Below are positions 6,822-14,987 of a stretch of DNA of 46,289 nucleotides, one piece after another (position 1 is the first letter of the stretch; each line of letters starts with the position of its first letter). The position numbers and the translations under genes were made by a program. The notes under the pieces are model-generated. The model searched no databases, was not told the origin of the DNA, and saw only the letters and a list, made by a program, of their open reading frames with translations. This stretch comes from JACKAN01 sp964502735 (lineage in GTDB: Bacteria; Bdellovibrionota; Bdellovibrionia; Bdellovibrionales; UBA1609), in contig CAZCYD010000018.1 in assembly GCA_964502735.1 (NCBI GenBank), positions 1-46,289 of the forward strand, given 5' to 3'.

Positions 6822-7979
6822 ATGGCAAGTTTAAGACATTCACAAAAAAATATACCCAAGATGGCTAAAGATCTATGTGATGGAATGTTGCGTGATTTAG
6901 AAAAAGCTAAGCGCCCAATGATTCAAGCCATTAAATGTTCTTTAGATAATTCTATCTACAACTCTCAAGTCGGCTATTTAACCCCTGGAAAAAAGAAGGT
7001 CACAACGGAATTAAATGTGTCGTCGGTGCAAAAGCTAGCCCGAACGGTCTTTATGCTAGATATGATGTTGAACAATGTGGAAATGGGAACGGTAAACTCA
7101 ACACGTGAATTCTATTATATGGCAAAAGGTTTGGTTAAGTCGGATAGTCACTTGGCTCCAATAGATTTTGACGACCAAGTTGAAAGTGATGCGATTATTT
7201 ATTACATCTGCGACTTATTGGAAGTTTACAGAGAGGAGTTAAACTGCTTCGCAACAGACAGGGGTGGACAAACCTACTCACAAAACTTAATTGTCACGGA
7301 ATCTCTGCCAGATGGAAAAAAGGCGGTTATTGATTTGAGCAAGTTGGGTACCACGCCTTTTCAACCTAAAAATCAGCCTCAGGTATTTAATTTAAAACCT
7401 AAAAAAGGAAAAATAGATTTTTGTTTGGTTATTGAGTCTGTATCAACTGCAAATACATTCGTTCACAACGGATTTACGAAAAGAAATAATTGTATATTGT
7501 TGGGTGCGCAGGGGGTTCCTAGTAATGGCGTTAGAGGATGGTGTAAGACAATTCAGGATCAGCTAGATTGTCCGATTTACTTTTTTGGAGATCTGGACGC
7601 CTACACTTTGCAAAATATTTTTAGAACGCTTAAAGCGGGGTCAGCGGCAAGCCTTATTCGCAATGCTGATTTTTCAGCTCCCGATGTAAAATTTTTGGGC
7701 GTATTGCCGGAAGATATCAAAAAATATGATCTGCATTGTTACAACGTAAAAGAAAGGGATATCGCTGAGGCGAGGGCTCTAAAAAAGGCCAAAGACGTAT
7801 TGTCAAATGACCCCTTTTTTAAGGACAAAAAAAATAAAAAGCTGGCAGACATTTTACATTGGCTAGTTAAAGAGAAAAAGCGTTGTGAACAACAGGCTAT
7901 TTTCTCTGTGAATCCCAAAGACCCCACTATGCCTGAAAAGATTATTTTAGATAAAATCAAAAATAAATCCTATGTATAA
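6822..7979 (+). CDS. top6A: DNA topoisomerase VI subunit A (Spo11-like)
   Basis: 385 residues, the usual Top6A length. The winged-helix domain carries NSTREFYYMAKG with the catalytic tyrosine at 98 or 99 (probably Tyr99), which forms the 5'-phosphotyrosyl link. The Toprim domain has Glu205 in CLVIES and Asp257/Asp259 in FFGDLDAYTLQ, the metal ligands, with ILLGAQGVPSNGVRGW between them matching the family pattern. An AAGGTGG ribosome binding site precedes the ATG. It is 34 bases after top6B, in the usual B-then-A order, so the two are one operon. All catalytic residues are intact, so an active enzyme is expected. Its stop is one base from the stop of the converging beta-barrel gene. Confidence 0.96.
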   Translation: MASLRHSQKNIPKMAKDLCDGMLRDLEKAKRPMIQAIKCSLDNSIYNSQVGYLTPGKKKVTTELNVSSVQKLARTVFMLDMMLNNVEMGTVNSTREFYYMAKGLVKSDSHLAPIDFDDQVESDAIIYYICDLLEVYREELNCFATDRGGQTYSQNLIVTESLPDGKKAVIDLSKLGTTPFQPKNQPQVFNLKPKKGKIDFCLVIESVSTANTFVHNGFTKRNNCILLGAQGVPSNGVRGWCKTIQDQLDCPIYFFGDLDAYTLQNIFRTLKAGSAASLIRNADFSAPDVKFLGVLPEDIKKYDLHCYNVKERDIAEARALKKAKDVLSNDPFFKDKKNKKLADILHWLVKEKKRCEQQAIFSVNPKDPTMPEKIILDKIKNKSYV

Positions 7980-7980
7980 T

Positions 7981-8520
7981 TTAAGGTAAAGGTAAACTAA
8001 CGCCAATTAGGTAGGCAGAATGTTTAATCTTTGGGTCTATGCTTCCTGAGCCATCTAGTTCGTCAAATGTGCGATTGAGCATTAGTAAGTTAATAGAAAT
8101 AAAAGGAAGCCCTGTGTACCCTATGCCTATTTGAGAGCCTGTACCCTTGAACTCTTGATTCGAGTTATTAAATTCGTAGCGAGAGCTGAGGTAGTAAGAG
8201 AACCAGGCTCGAAACATAATTGGAAAGTTGTAGCCCACAAAAAGTCCTATATCAGTTGTGTCTCCTTTTAACTTGCCATTTGTAAAATCAACAGAAAAAT
8301 TTCCAGTTGCGTACTCCACTCCATACATAAAGCCCAAGGTAGTTAGCCCTAGTCGCGCGCCAAAAATAGTGTTCGAAAGATCAGCGGATAAATTGCCAAG
8401 TTCGAAGTCGCCAGATACGGATTGGTTGAAAAAAGGTTCAACAAGAAAACCTGCGTGGGCTTGGATGCCAATGCCAAGGGCTACAATTAGGCTCGTAATG
8501 GCGATTTTAAATGAATTCAT
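7981..8520 (-). CDS. small outer-membrane beta-barrel protein
   Basis: 179 residues. Signal peptide at about 1-23 (ending IQAHA), then a sequence rich in Gly, Phe, Tyr and alternating residues (LGLTTLGFMYGVEYATGNF, DIGLFVGYNF, WFSYYLSSRYEFNN, SQIGIGYTGL), ending YLIGVSLPLP, consistent with an eight-stranded OmpA/OmpX-like barrel. A good AAGGAG precedes the ATG. It converges on top6A, with a single base between the stops, and must share or lack a terminator there. No specific family recognised. Confidence 0.75.
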   Translation of the reverse strand: MNSFKIAITSLIVALGIGIQAHAGFLVEPFFNQSVSGDFELGNLSADLSNTIFGARLGLTTLGFMYGVEYATGNFSVDFTNGKLKGDTTDIGLFVGYNFPIMFRAWFSYYLSSRYEFNNSNQEFKGTGSQIGIGYTGLPFISINLLMLNRTFDELDGSGSIDPKIKHSAYLIGVSLPLP

Positions 8521-8854
8521 TTGGTGTCTCCTTCATATAGGCTTTATGAATACCGACCCAGATTAGGACCTAGGTTTGTAAAAACAACCAATAGCTTGGC
8601 TTTCCTACAGGGCATTCTCGGCCAGAAATTTGGTTACTAATAGCCTCTCATATTTTAGTTTTCAGTCAAACAAGTTAGAGACTGGCATTTCTTTAGTCCA
8701 ATAGATCAAGTCCATGGCTAATCCTCTTGCCCAATTGCGCCCTGACCATGGCGGGCTTTATCATTTGCATCTGGCTTTGGTGCGCACGGCTATCTATTGT
8801 TTCACAGCTAAGAATTATATAGCTTGGAGGTCTTGATACACTTAGAGGTGACCC
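8521..8854. other. divergent intergenic region, no gene seen
   Basis: 334 bases between the beta-barrel gene (minus) and aconitase (plus). I see the two ribosome binding sites (AAGGAG at 8528-8533 on the minus strand; GAGGTG at 8845-8850 on the plus strand) but no open frame with coding character, no tRNA-like fold and no clear sigma70 pair. Regulatory sequence for both genes presumably lies here. Confidence 0.5.
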
Positions 8855-11116
8855 ATGGCTCAGATAGAAACGACTCCTGAATTGGTACTAAATACCTACT
8901 CAACTTCGAGAAAAAAAATAGAAATTGTTAAAAAACGGTTGGGGCGTCCATTGACTTTAGCGGAGAAGATTCTTTTTGGACACTTGCAGGACCCAACGGG
9001 ACAGGATCTGACCAGAGGCGAAAGTTTTTTGTTGTTGAGCCCAGATCGTGTGGCCATGCAGGATGCGACGGCTCAGATGGCTTTACTCCAGTTTATGTTG
9101 GCGGGTAAAGATGAGTCGGCTGTACCGGCTACTGTTCACTGTGACCATTTAATAACTGCACAATACGGTTTGGAAAAGGACATGAAAACAGCCCTTGATG
9201 ACAATCGAGAGGTTTTTGATTTCTTGTCAACAGTTTCAAGTCGTTACCATATTGGATTTTGGAAGCCTGGAGCGGGCATCATTCACCAAGTGATTTTGGA
9301 AAACTACGCCTTCCCTGGTGGTTTAATGATCGGAACAGATTCTCACACACCAAATGCCGGTGGATTGGGTATGGTGGCGTGTGGTGTGGGAGGAGCCGAC
9401 GCTTCTGACGTGATGGCGGGTCTTCCTTGGGAAGTGAAAAACCCTAAAATTGTTGGTGTTCACTTAAAAGGAAAAATGAAAGGTTGGACTTCTGCAAAAG
9501 ATGTCATTCTAAAATTGTGCGGCCTGATGACAGTTAAAGGGGGCACAAACAAAATTGTCGAGTACTTTGGCGAAGGATGTGAGTCTATTAGCTGTACGGG
9601 CAAGGGGACAATTACCAACATGGGTGCCGAGTTAGGAGCCACTTGTTCGTTGTTTCCTTTTGACTCAAGGATGGCGGATTATTTGAAGGCGACAAAAAGG
9701 GCCGATTTGGCTCAGCTGGCTTTGGAAAATCAAGATCTATTAGGGGCTGATTCCGAGGTAATGGCTAATCCTACAAAGTTTTATGATGAAATCATAGAAA
9801 TCGATTTGAGTACGCTTGAACCTCATTTGGTAGGGCCTCACTCGCCAGACTTTGCTCGGCCACTAAGCCAGGTAAAGTCTGAGGCTAAAAAGCATGGTTG
9901 GCCGGTTGAGCTGTCTGCTGCGCTTATTGGGTCGTGTACAAATTCATCTTATGAAGATATTGGCCGGGCAACAAATGTAGCCAAGCAGTCTTTGGCTCAT
10001 GGTCACAAAATGCCTCAGCCTTTCTTGGTTTCCCCAGGGTCCTCTCAAATTAAAAAAACTATTGAACGAGATGGGCAAATGCAAGTTTTAAATGAAGTGG
10101 GAGCCACGGTGCTGTCTAATGCCTGTGGACCTTGTATCGGTCAGTGGAAGCGAGATGACGTTAAAAAGGGTCAGCCCAATACAATTGTAAATAGCTTTAA
10201 TAGAAATTTTCGTGGCCGCGCAGACTCCAATCCTGAAACCCTGTCTTTTATAGCGAGTCCTGAAATCACTATGGCGTTGGGTTTGGCTGGGCGTTTGGAT
10301 TTTGATCCTCAAACAGATGAAATTAAAACTTCTGATGGCAAGAGTTTTAAGTTTGTTGAGCCTCAGGCTTCTGAATTGCCAGAGAGTGGCTTTGTGTCTG
10401 ACCCTGATGCCTATCAGGCTCCAAAGGGCAAGAGTGTAGAGGTTAAGGTTTCGCCGGCCTCTGAGCGCTTGCAGTTGTTAGAGCCATTTAAGGCTTGGGA
10501 AGGTCAGGATTTAGAGCATCTCTTAATTTTATGTAAAGCCGTTGGAAAGTGTACGACTGATCATATTAGCCCAGCTGGTCCATGGCTGAAGTATCGAGGT
10601 CATTTAGATAATATTTCGAATAATATGCTTTTAGGTGCTGCTAATGAGTTTTCGGCGGAACCAGGAAAGGGCAATAACCTTTTGACTGGAGAAAAAAATC
10701 TTGAATTTCAAAAAGTGGCCCGCGATTATAAGTCTAAAGATCAAGCTTGGGTCATCATTGGGGACGAGAACTACGGAGAGGGGAGCAGTCGAGAGCATGC
10801 AGCAATGTCTCCCCGACTATTGGGTTGTCGAGCCGTTATCGTGAAAAGTTTTGCTCGAATTCATGAAACCAATTTAAAAAAACAAGGGCTATTGGCTCTA
10901 ACTTTTGCAAATAGCCAGGACTATAACAAAATCCAAGAGCAAGACCGATTGTCTATTTTGGGTTTGAAGGACTTTTCACCTGGCAACCCTTTGACTCTAA
11001 GACTTAAACATCAAGATGGGAGCAGTGAAGAAATTCCGCTTAATCACAGTTTTAATGCTGAACAGATTCGCTGGTTTAAAGCGGGCTCAGCATTAAATCT
11101 TTTAAGGAAAGGTTGA
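8855..11116 (+). CDS. acn: aconitate hydratase, mitochondrial type
   Basis: 753 residues. Converts citrate to isocitrate in the TCA cycle through a 4Fe-4S cluster held by Cys361 (GSCTNSSYED), Cys424 and Cys427 (NACGPCIGQW). The active-site segments DSHTPNAGGLG, GVGGADASDVMAG and, in the swivel domain, GDENYGEGSSREHAA are intact. Length and motifs match the mitochondrial ACO2 subfamily rather than the roughly 890-residue AcnA/IRP or the AcnB family. GAGGTG lies 4 bases before the ATG. It is monocistronic, with about 290 bases to the next gene. Identification is secure. Confidence 0.97.
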   Translation: MAQIETTPELVLNTYSTSRKKIEIVKKRLGRPLTLAEKILFGHLQDPTGQDLTRGESFLLLSPDRVAMQDATAQMALLQFMLAGKDESAVPATVHCDHLITAQYGLEKDMKTALDDNREVFDFLSTVSSRYHIGFWKPGAGIIHQVILENYAFPGGLMIGTDSHTPNAGGLGMVACGVGGADASDVMAGLPWEVKNPKIVGVHLKGKMKGWTSAKDVILKLCGLMTVKGGTNKIVEYFGEGCESISCTGKGTITNMGAELGATCSLFPFDSRMADYLKATKRADLAQLALENQDLLGADSEVMANPTKFYDEIIEIDLSTLEPHLVGPHSPDFARPLSQVKSEAKKHGWPVELSAALIGSCTNSSYEDIGRATNVAKQSLAHGHKMPQPFLVSPGSSQIKKTIERDGQMQVLNEVGATVLSNACGPCIGQWKRDDVKKGQPNTIVNSFNRNFRGRADSNPETLSFIASPEITMALGLAGRLDFDPQTDEIKTSDGKSFKFVEPQASELPESGFVSDPDAYQAPKGKSVEVKVSPASERLQLLEPFKAWEGQDLEHLLILCKAVGKCTTDHISPAGPWLKYRGHLDNISNNMLLGAANEFSAEPGKGNNLLTGEKNLEFQKVARDYKSKDQAWVIIGDENYGEGSSREHAAMSPRLLGCRAVIVKSFARIHETNLKKQGLLALTFANSQDYNKIQEQDRLSILGLKDFSPGNPLTLRLKHQDGSSEEIPLNHSFNAEQIRWFKAGSALNLLRKG

Positions 11117-11257
11117 AAAGTTTTATTCGCTTAGCTTGTTTTAACTTGCCTTCACTTTTGTGGGGGCATTTTTGTTTCCGCTTTCATAAAAATCATCCAT
11201 AAAAAACTGTCTGAAAAGTCTTAGAGTTATTTTTTTCATTTAAGTCTATAAAAGGCT

Positions 11258-11286
11258 TTGACATAAGTGCCATGTAATACTATGTA
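11258..11286 (+). promoter_or_regulatory. candidate promoter of the padR operon
   Basis: TTGACA (11258-11263, exact -35) followed after 17 bases by TATGTA (11281-11286), a weak -10. It lies about 120 bases before the PadR start and is the only good -35 in the gap after aconitase. Confidence 0.4.
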
Positions 11287-11326
11287 CTTAGTTATGGATG
11301 GTAATGTAGATTGCTGGGTCTTGATA

Positions 11327-11336
11327 CTGATATCAG
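11327..11336. promoter_or_regulatory. palindrome CTGATATCAG, possible operator
   Basis: Perfect 10-base palindrome about 40 bases downstream of the candidate padR promoter, flanked by related TGATA/TATCA steps. PadR regulators usually repress their own operon through palindromic sites, so this is a reasonable but unproven operator. Confidence 0.25.
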
Positions 11337-11390
11337 ATATAGGACTGATAACTGGTTTTATATCAAGAGTGGTTAAAGTGCGGGATTGTA

Positions 11391-11417
11391 ATTACATGGT
11401 TGAATTACATGGTTGAA
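11391..11417 (+). repeat. 13-base tandem duplication over the padR start
   Basis: ATTACATGGTTGA occurs twice in direct succession (11391-11403 and 11404-11416). Each copy carries an ATGGTTGA, but because the unit is 13 bases long only the second ATG (11409) is in frame with PadR; the first is out of frame. Confidence 0.8.
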
Positions 11418-11738
11418 AATTGGAAAACTCAAATTCGAAAAGGCTATCTAGAACTCTGTATTTTGATGTTGATTCGCAAGCAGGGTCGGCTTTATGGCTT
11501 TGAAATACTAGACAGGTTGTCAAAGGCTTCACTGGAAGTTAAAGAAGGCACTTTGTATCCACTCCTCAATAGAATGGCGGCAGATGGAATTTTGCAGTCC
11601 ACATGGGAAACGGAAAATCTTAAGGGCCACCCAAGAAAGTTTTATTCTTTAAGTAAAATTGGTGAAAAGAGTCTTAATGAAATGACAAGTGAGTTTGAGC
11701 GTTTAGTTCAAATTTATAAACAGTTTGCTAAATTCTAA
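11409..11738 (+). CDS. PadR family transcriptional regulator
   Basis: 109 residues from ATG 11409 (a TTG at 11400 would add three). The winged-helix domain shows the PadR signature: KGYLELCILMLI, YGFEILDRLSK, the LYPLLNRMAADGIL recognition/wing segment and the KFYSLSKIGEKSL strand. It is a short, PadR-s1-type protein without the long C-terminal helical domain. The next gene encodes a HAAS-domain membrane protein, the classical neighbour of this PadR type, which the regulator probably controls. No good Shine-Dalgarno is seen. Start is uncertain by a few residues; family is firm. Confidence 0.92.
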   Translation: MVENWKTQIRKGYLELCILMLIRKQGRLYGFEILDRLSKASLEVKEGTLYPLLNRMAADGILQSTWETENLKGHPRKFYSLSKIGEKSLNEMTSEFERLVQIYKQFAKF

Positions 11739-11778
11739 AAACAAAAAACAAGTGGAAGGCAAGCAAAGGAGACACAAT

Positions 11779-12687
11779 ATGGGAACCGACCCTAGACTTG
11801 AAAATTATCTGTTGAGGTTAGAAAAAGCCTTGGGAGCTTTTTCTACAAGTGAACGAGCAGAAATTATTACTGAAATCAAAAGTCATGTGCTTTCAGCTTT
11901 AGAGCGGGACCCCGATACGCCTTTAGATTCAGTTTTAATGGCTTTGGGTGAACCTGAAACTGTTGCGAATAGGTATCTGATGGAAAGAGGTCTAAAGCTT
12001 TCAAAGCCGCCAATTAGTCCCATTGTTAAGTGGATAGTTATTGGATTTTTAGGAACTTTGGCTATGCTTCTGATTTTTTCTGGGTTTGTTATATATAAAC
12101 TTTCTCCAGTAATAAAAGTTGACGAGAGCCAAGGTTACGTCTCTCTTTTGGGAGGTGCTATTCAAGTTTCAGGAGATGAAGGAGAAATTAAAATTGGTGG
12201 GTCTCCGGTCAGCAGAGGCAAAGCCCTATCTGTAAGTGGAGCGTGGTGGGTTCCTGATGAAGTTAGCAAATTTGAGTTTTTGTTCGCTAACGGAAAGGTA
12301 GAGTTTAAGAATTCAAAAAATAGGGAGATTCAATGGGCTTGCAAGGGGTTTCCTATAAGTGAACAATTGCAGCCTACAGTTTCTGAAAATGGAGCCGTCT
12401 TGAATCTCACTTCTTCAGTTGGGGTAAAATGTACTGTGAAAGTTCCTAAAAATTTAAGTTTGAGAGTTACAGGTGCCAATGGAAAGGTGGAGTTTGACGA
12501 GCCTCAATACAATGTTGAAGCTCATCTTCAAACGGGCAAGGTGGTTATTGAGCCTCACAGAGATTCTGAATATCAGTACTCGTTAAAAGTTGACAATGGC
12601 AAAGTGGATAGTTTTCAATCCTCTTCAAGCTCAGAAGCTCATAAAATCCAAGTTTATTTGGGAACAGGAAAAATTAGTCGTGACTAA
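11779..12687 (+). CDS. HAAS domain membrane protein with DUF4097-like C-terminus
   Basis: 302 residues from ATG 11779, preceded by AAAGGAG; longer in-frame starts lack a ribosome binding site. Residues 1-75 form a HAAS/DUF1700-type helical domain (ENYLLRLEKALG, LMALGEPETVANRYL). A transmembrane helix follows (about 94-117), then a 180-residue beta-rich extracytoplasmic part with recurrent NGKVEF/TGKV/TGKI steps, as in DUF4097 putative-adhesin beta-helices. Orientation puts HAAS in the cytoplasm. The gene follows padR by 40 bases, a typical pairing. Such proteins are thought to sense or anchor envelope processes; the function here is not known. Confidence 0.82.
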   Translation: MGTDPRLENYLLRLEKALGAFSTSERAEIITEIKSHVLSALERDPDTPLDSVLMALGEPETVANRYLMERGLKLSKPPISPIVKWIVIGFLGTLAMLLIFSGFVIYKLSPVIKVDESQGYVSLLGGAIQVSGDEGEIKIGGSPVSRGKALSVSGAWWVPDEVSKFEFLFANGKVEFKNSKNREIQWACKGFPISEQLQPTVSENGAVLNLTSSVGVKCTVKVPKNLSLRVTGANGKVEFDEPQYNVEAHLQTGKVVIEPHRDSEYQYSLKVDNGKVDSFQSSSSSEAHKIQVYLGTGKISRD

Positions 12688-12703
12688 CAAGGGGGAACTT
12701 GAG

Positions 12704-13258
12704 GTGCTAGTTACAGAATATGCATCCTTTAGCAGAAGGTTTATAGCTGTCGTCTTAGATTTCTTGATACTCATTGTTCCTTGTATAATTGCTGGCCATA
12801 TTGTTCCCTTTATTGGAGGTTTGATTGTGGTCTTTTTTTATGCTCCGGTACTTGAGTGCTCAAGCCTTAGAGCCACCATTGGCAAGCATCTTGTCGGGAT
12901 TCAGGTTGTGGATATAGAGCAGCGGAGAATATCTTTCCAGTCGTCTCTTATCAGAAATGTACTTAAAATAATTTCAACAAGTTTTTTCTTTTTGGGACAT
13001 TTTGTGGCTTTATTTACTCGCCGTCATCAATCTCTTCACGATATGCTTTCAGACACGATAGTTGTTTATGGTAGGTCCGAAGAGCCTATCGTTCCTGCGT
13101 GGACAAATTCTGTGCGGCGAATTTTTAGCAGCAAATTTATAAGTATTGAAGAGGATTCTCTCACAAAGCTAGAAAGACTACAGAGGCTTAGGGAAAAAGG
13201 CGCTATTACAGAAGAAGAGTTTTTAATTCAAAAGAAAAAAATACTAAAAAACGAATAG
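12704..13258 (+). CDS. RDD family membrane protein with SHOCT tail
   Basis: 184 residues from GTG 12704, chosen because AAGGGGGA lies 7 bases upstream and because the RDD domain begins immediately after (YASFSRRFIAVVLDF). Three or so hydrophobic segments follow, with the RATIGKHLVGIQVVD and RRHQSLHDMLSDTIVV motifs diagnostic of RDD. The C-terminus (about 150-184) is a SHOCT motif, KLERLQRLREKGAITEEEF. RDD proteins are poorly characterised and some are linked to transport or insertion of membrane components. It starts 16 bases after the HAAS gene stops, so it is the third gene of the PadR operon. Confidence 0.88.
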   Translation: MLVTEYASFSRRFIAVVLDFLILIVPCIIAGHIVPFIGGLIVVFFYAPVLECSSLRATIGKHLVGIQVVDIEQRRISFQSSLIRNVLKIISTSFFFLGHFVALFTRRHQSLHDMLSDTIVVYGRSEEPIVPAWTNSVRRIFSSKFISIEEDSLTKLERLQRLREKGAITEEEFLIQKKKILKNE

Positions 13259-13265
13259 GGATAGA

Positions 13266-13808
13266 TCATTGAGTAGAAATGGGAAAGTAATAATCAGTCG
13301 TGATTCGATTCCCAAAGATTTCGTAAACCTCTAAAGTAGTTTTGCCTCGTTCGAATTGTGTTTGTTGAAACCACTCCTCAGCTTTGGGGTAAACCTTAAA
13401 AGGGCTAATGGCGGGAGATCCCGAAAACCTTAGTAGCAAGTATTTTCGTTTTAAAAATTTCTTTTTAAAAAAACGAGGAGGAACTTGAGCAAGATCCTCA
13501 TACTTGTAGGTTAAAGATATGCATCCGCCCTCGCTGCGGAGTCGAGATTCATCGTCCATTTTAGGACTATCTATAAAATAACCGAATGTCTTGGTGCAAG
13601 GAAGTGAGTTTTGATTGGCCCATTTTTCAACTTCAGAGATCTTTTCGTTTATCTTGTAAAAGGGGCCAGTATGGGGGGTTCCCAACACATAAAATTCCTG
13701 CTCGACTACGCCGAGATTTGTCACGCTTTTAGTGAAGCCCAAGTAAAAATAAAGATAGACTGTGAGAAAAAAAAATACAGAAAAAAAACTTAAAATTACA
13801 TATTTCAT
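13266..13808 (-). CDS. membrane-anchored GyrI-like (TEX264-type) protein
   Basis: 180 residues. An N-terminal hydrophobic segment (about 5-26) acts as signal anchor, and the remainder would be periplasmic. The pattern TPHTGPFYKINEKISEVEKWA, then TFGYFIDSPK, then SEGGCISL resembles the effector-binding GyrI-like fold as found in the eukaryotic TEX264/SOUL-like group, where a GPY segment and a YYDNP segment are conserved. This is a fold-level guess from the pattern only. It is 11 bases after the preceding minus-strand gene and likely co-transcribed with it. Confidence 0.6.
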   Translation of the reverse strand: MKYVILSFFSVFFFLTVYLYFYLGFTKSVTNLGVVEQEFYVLGTPHTGPFYKINEKISEVEKWANQNSLPCTKTFGYFIDSPKMDDESRLRSEGGCISLTYKYEDLAQVPPRFFKKKFLKRKYLLLRFSGSPAISPFKVYPKAEEWFQQTQFERGKTTLEVYEIFGNRITTDYYFPISTQ

Positions 13809-13819
13809 TTATATTATCT

Positions 13820-14347
13820 TCACTGCACAACATTTTGCGATTGAATTCTTCGCATCGAAAACTGGACATCATTACTGAAAAAGTCTCTTAAATTATTAGC
13901 TAAAGAAACTGGAGCCATGATTGAGAGTAGAGATGTTTTTTGAGTTTCAGTTGATCTTGCAATCAAATAAAAGGAGATTTTATCTCCAAAAGGCAGTTCA
14001 GAGTAAATAGTTAGATTGTAAGTGGATTGGGCAAAGTCTTCGGGATCTTCAGCTAAAAACTGTGTCATTCTCAAGTTTATGAAATCAGAGGAATTAAAGC
14101 CTGTTTTTAATACCCCTGTCAGTCTAAACTCGTAGGCATTTTTTGATGCATAGGACTTGTTCTGCGCGTAATTGTAGCAAGAGATGTTTTGGCTTCCCAC
14201 AAATGCATCTTTGCCATTCTCATAGGCATTAGAGCTATCACCTCTTAATTCAAGATCGACGGCGCAATGCCATTTTGGGTATTCGATCTTCGAAAATCCA
14301 TTGACTGAAAATAATAAAATTAAAATGAAGAGGGTTTGGGACAACAT
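13820..14347 (-). CDS. secreted protein of unknown function
   Basis: 175 residues from ATG 14347; an upstream in-frame TTG at 14389 would extend it, but the ATG start gives a clean signal peptide (LSQTLFILILLFSVNGFS). The mature part is beta-rich with two cysteines (WHCAVDLELR and NISCYNY) that could form a disulfide, and it ends QFSMRRIQSQNVVQ. I recognise no family. A TCTAGT box with TTGACT 17 bases upstream precedes the ATG, so it may have its own promoter in addition to read-through from the thioredoxin-like gene. Confidence 0.65.
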   Translation of the reverse strand: MLSQTLFILILLFSVNGFSKIEYPKWHCAVDLELRGDSSNAYENGKDAFVGSQNISCYNYAQNKSYASKNAYEFRLTGVLKTGFNSSDFINLRMTQFLAEDPEDFAQSTYNLTIYSELPFGDKISFYLIARSTETQKTSLLSIMAPVSLANNLRDFFSNDVQFSMRRIQSQNVVQ

Positions 14348-14385
14348 GGAGGGGGACTCTACTAGAGAAGTTATGCTGAGAGTAG

Positions 14386-14940
14386 TCAAATTGTAAAAAA
14401 TTTAATAGAGCAACCCATTGACGGTACAGGTTTAAAACTAAGGTCGCGTCCGTTGAGGGAGTCAGTAATGGCAATTTTTAAATCTTGATGTTTGACTCGT
14501 TCGGGGGCCTTCCACGAGTCGTCAAAGCGTCCGCGATAAAAAAGAGTTCTATTAGAATCAAAAACGAATATGTCTGGAGTGCAAACGGCACCAAAGTCTT
14601 TAGCTATCTTTTGGGATTCATCGTAAAGGTAAGTAAAGTTGTAATTCTTGGCCTTCCATCTTTTTTGAATGTTTTCGTAACTATCTTCTGGATAGTTTGC
14701 GGCGTCGTTTGAGCAAACACCAATAAAGGCCACTGATTGATGGCTAAGCTCTCGATTCAATTCAATAATTCTTTGCTCTATAGCTTGAACATAGGGGCAG
14801 TGATTGCAAATGAAAAGAAAACAAAGCACTTTTTGATTCGAAAAGTCCGAAAGTGTATAGGTTCTACCGTCAGTCCCCAGAGCTTCAAAGTCTGGACATT
14901 GCATTTTAGAGTTTGTTTCAGGAGTATAAGTCAGCGCCAT
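14386..14940 (-). CDS. thioredoxin-like (redoxin) family protein
   Basis: 184 residues from ATG 14940, supported by GGAGG 10 bases upstream; longer frames run back into the biotin ligase gene. It has an AhpC/TSA-type thioredoxin fold: CPDFEALGTDGRTYTLSDF, the redox motif CNHCPYVQ in place of the thioredoxin CxPC, GVCSNDAANYPEDS and a cis-Pro in GAVCTPDIFVFD. No signal peptide, so cytoplasmic. Proteins of this kind, with CNHCPY, are widespread and largely uncharacterised thiol-disulfide proteins. Confidence 0.88.
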   Translation of the reverse strand: MALTYTPETNSKMQCPDFEALGTDGRTYTLSDFSNQKVLCFLFICNHCPYVQAIEQRIIELNRELSHQSVAFIGVCSNDAANYPEDSYENIQKRWKAKNYNFTYLYDESQKIAKDFGAVCTPDIFVFDSNRTLFYRGRFDDSWKAPERVKHQDLKIAITDSLNGRDLSFKPVPSMGCSIKFFTI

Positions 14941-14987
14941 TAAATGATGTCCTCCATCCTCAATTCTCACAATCAAGACCAGTTTAA

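Noticed and set aside
11725..11778. N-terminal extension of the HAAS gene inside padR
   Set aside because: It would overlap padR and lacks a Shine-Dalgarno; ATG 11779 with AAAGGAG is a better start.
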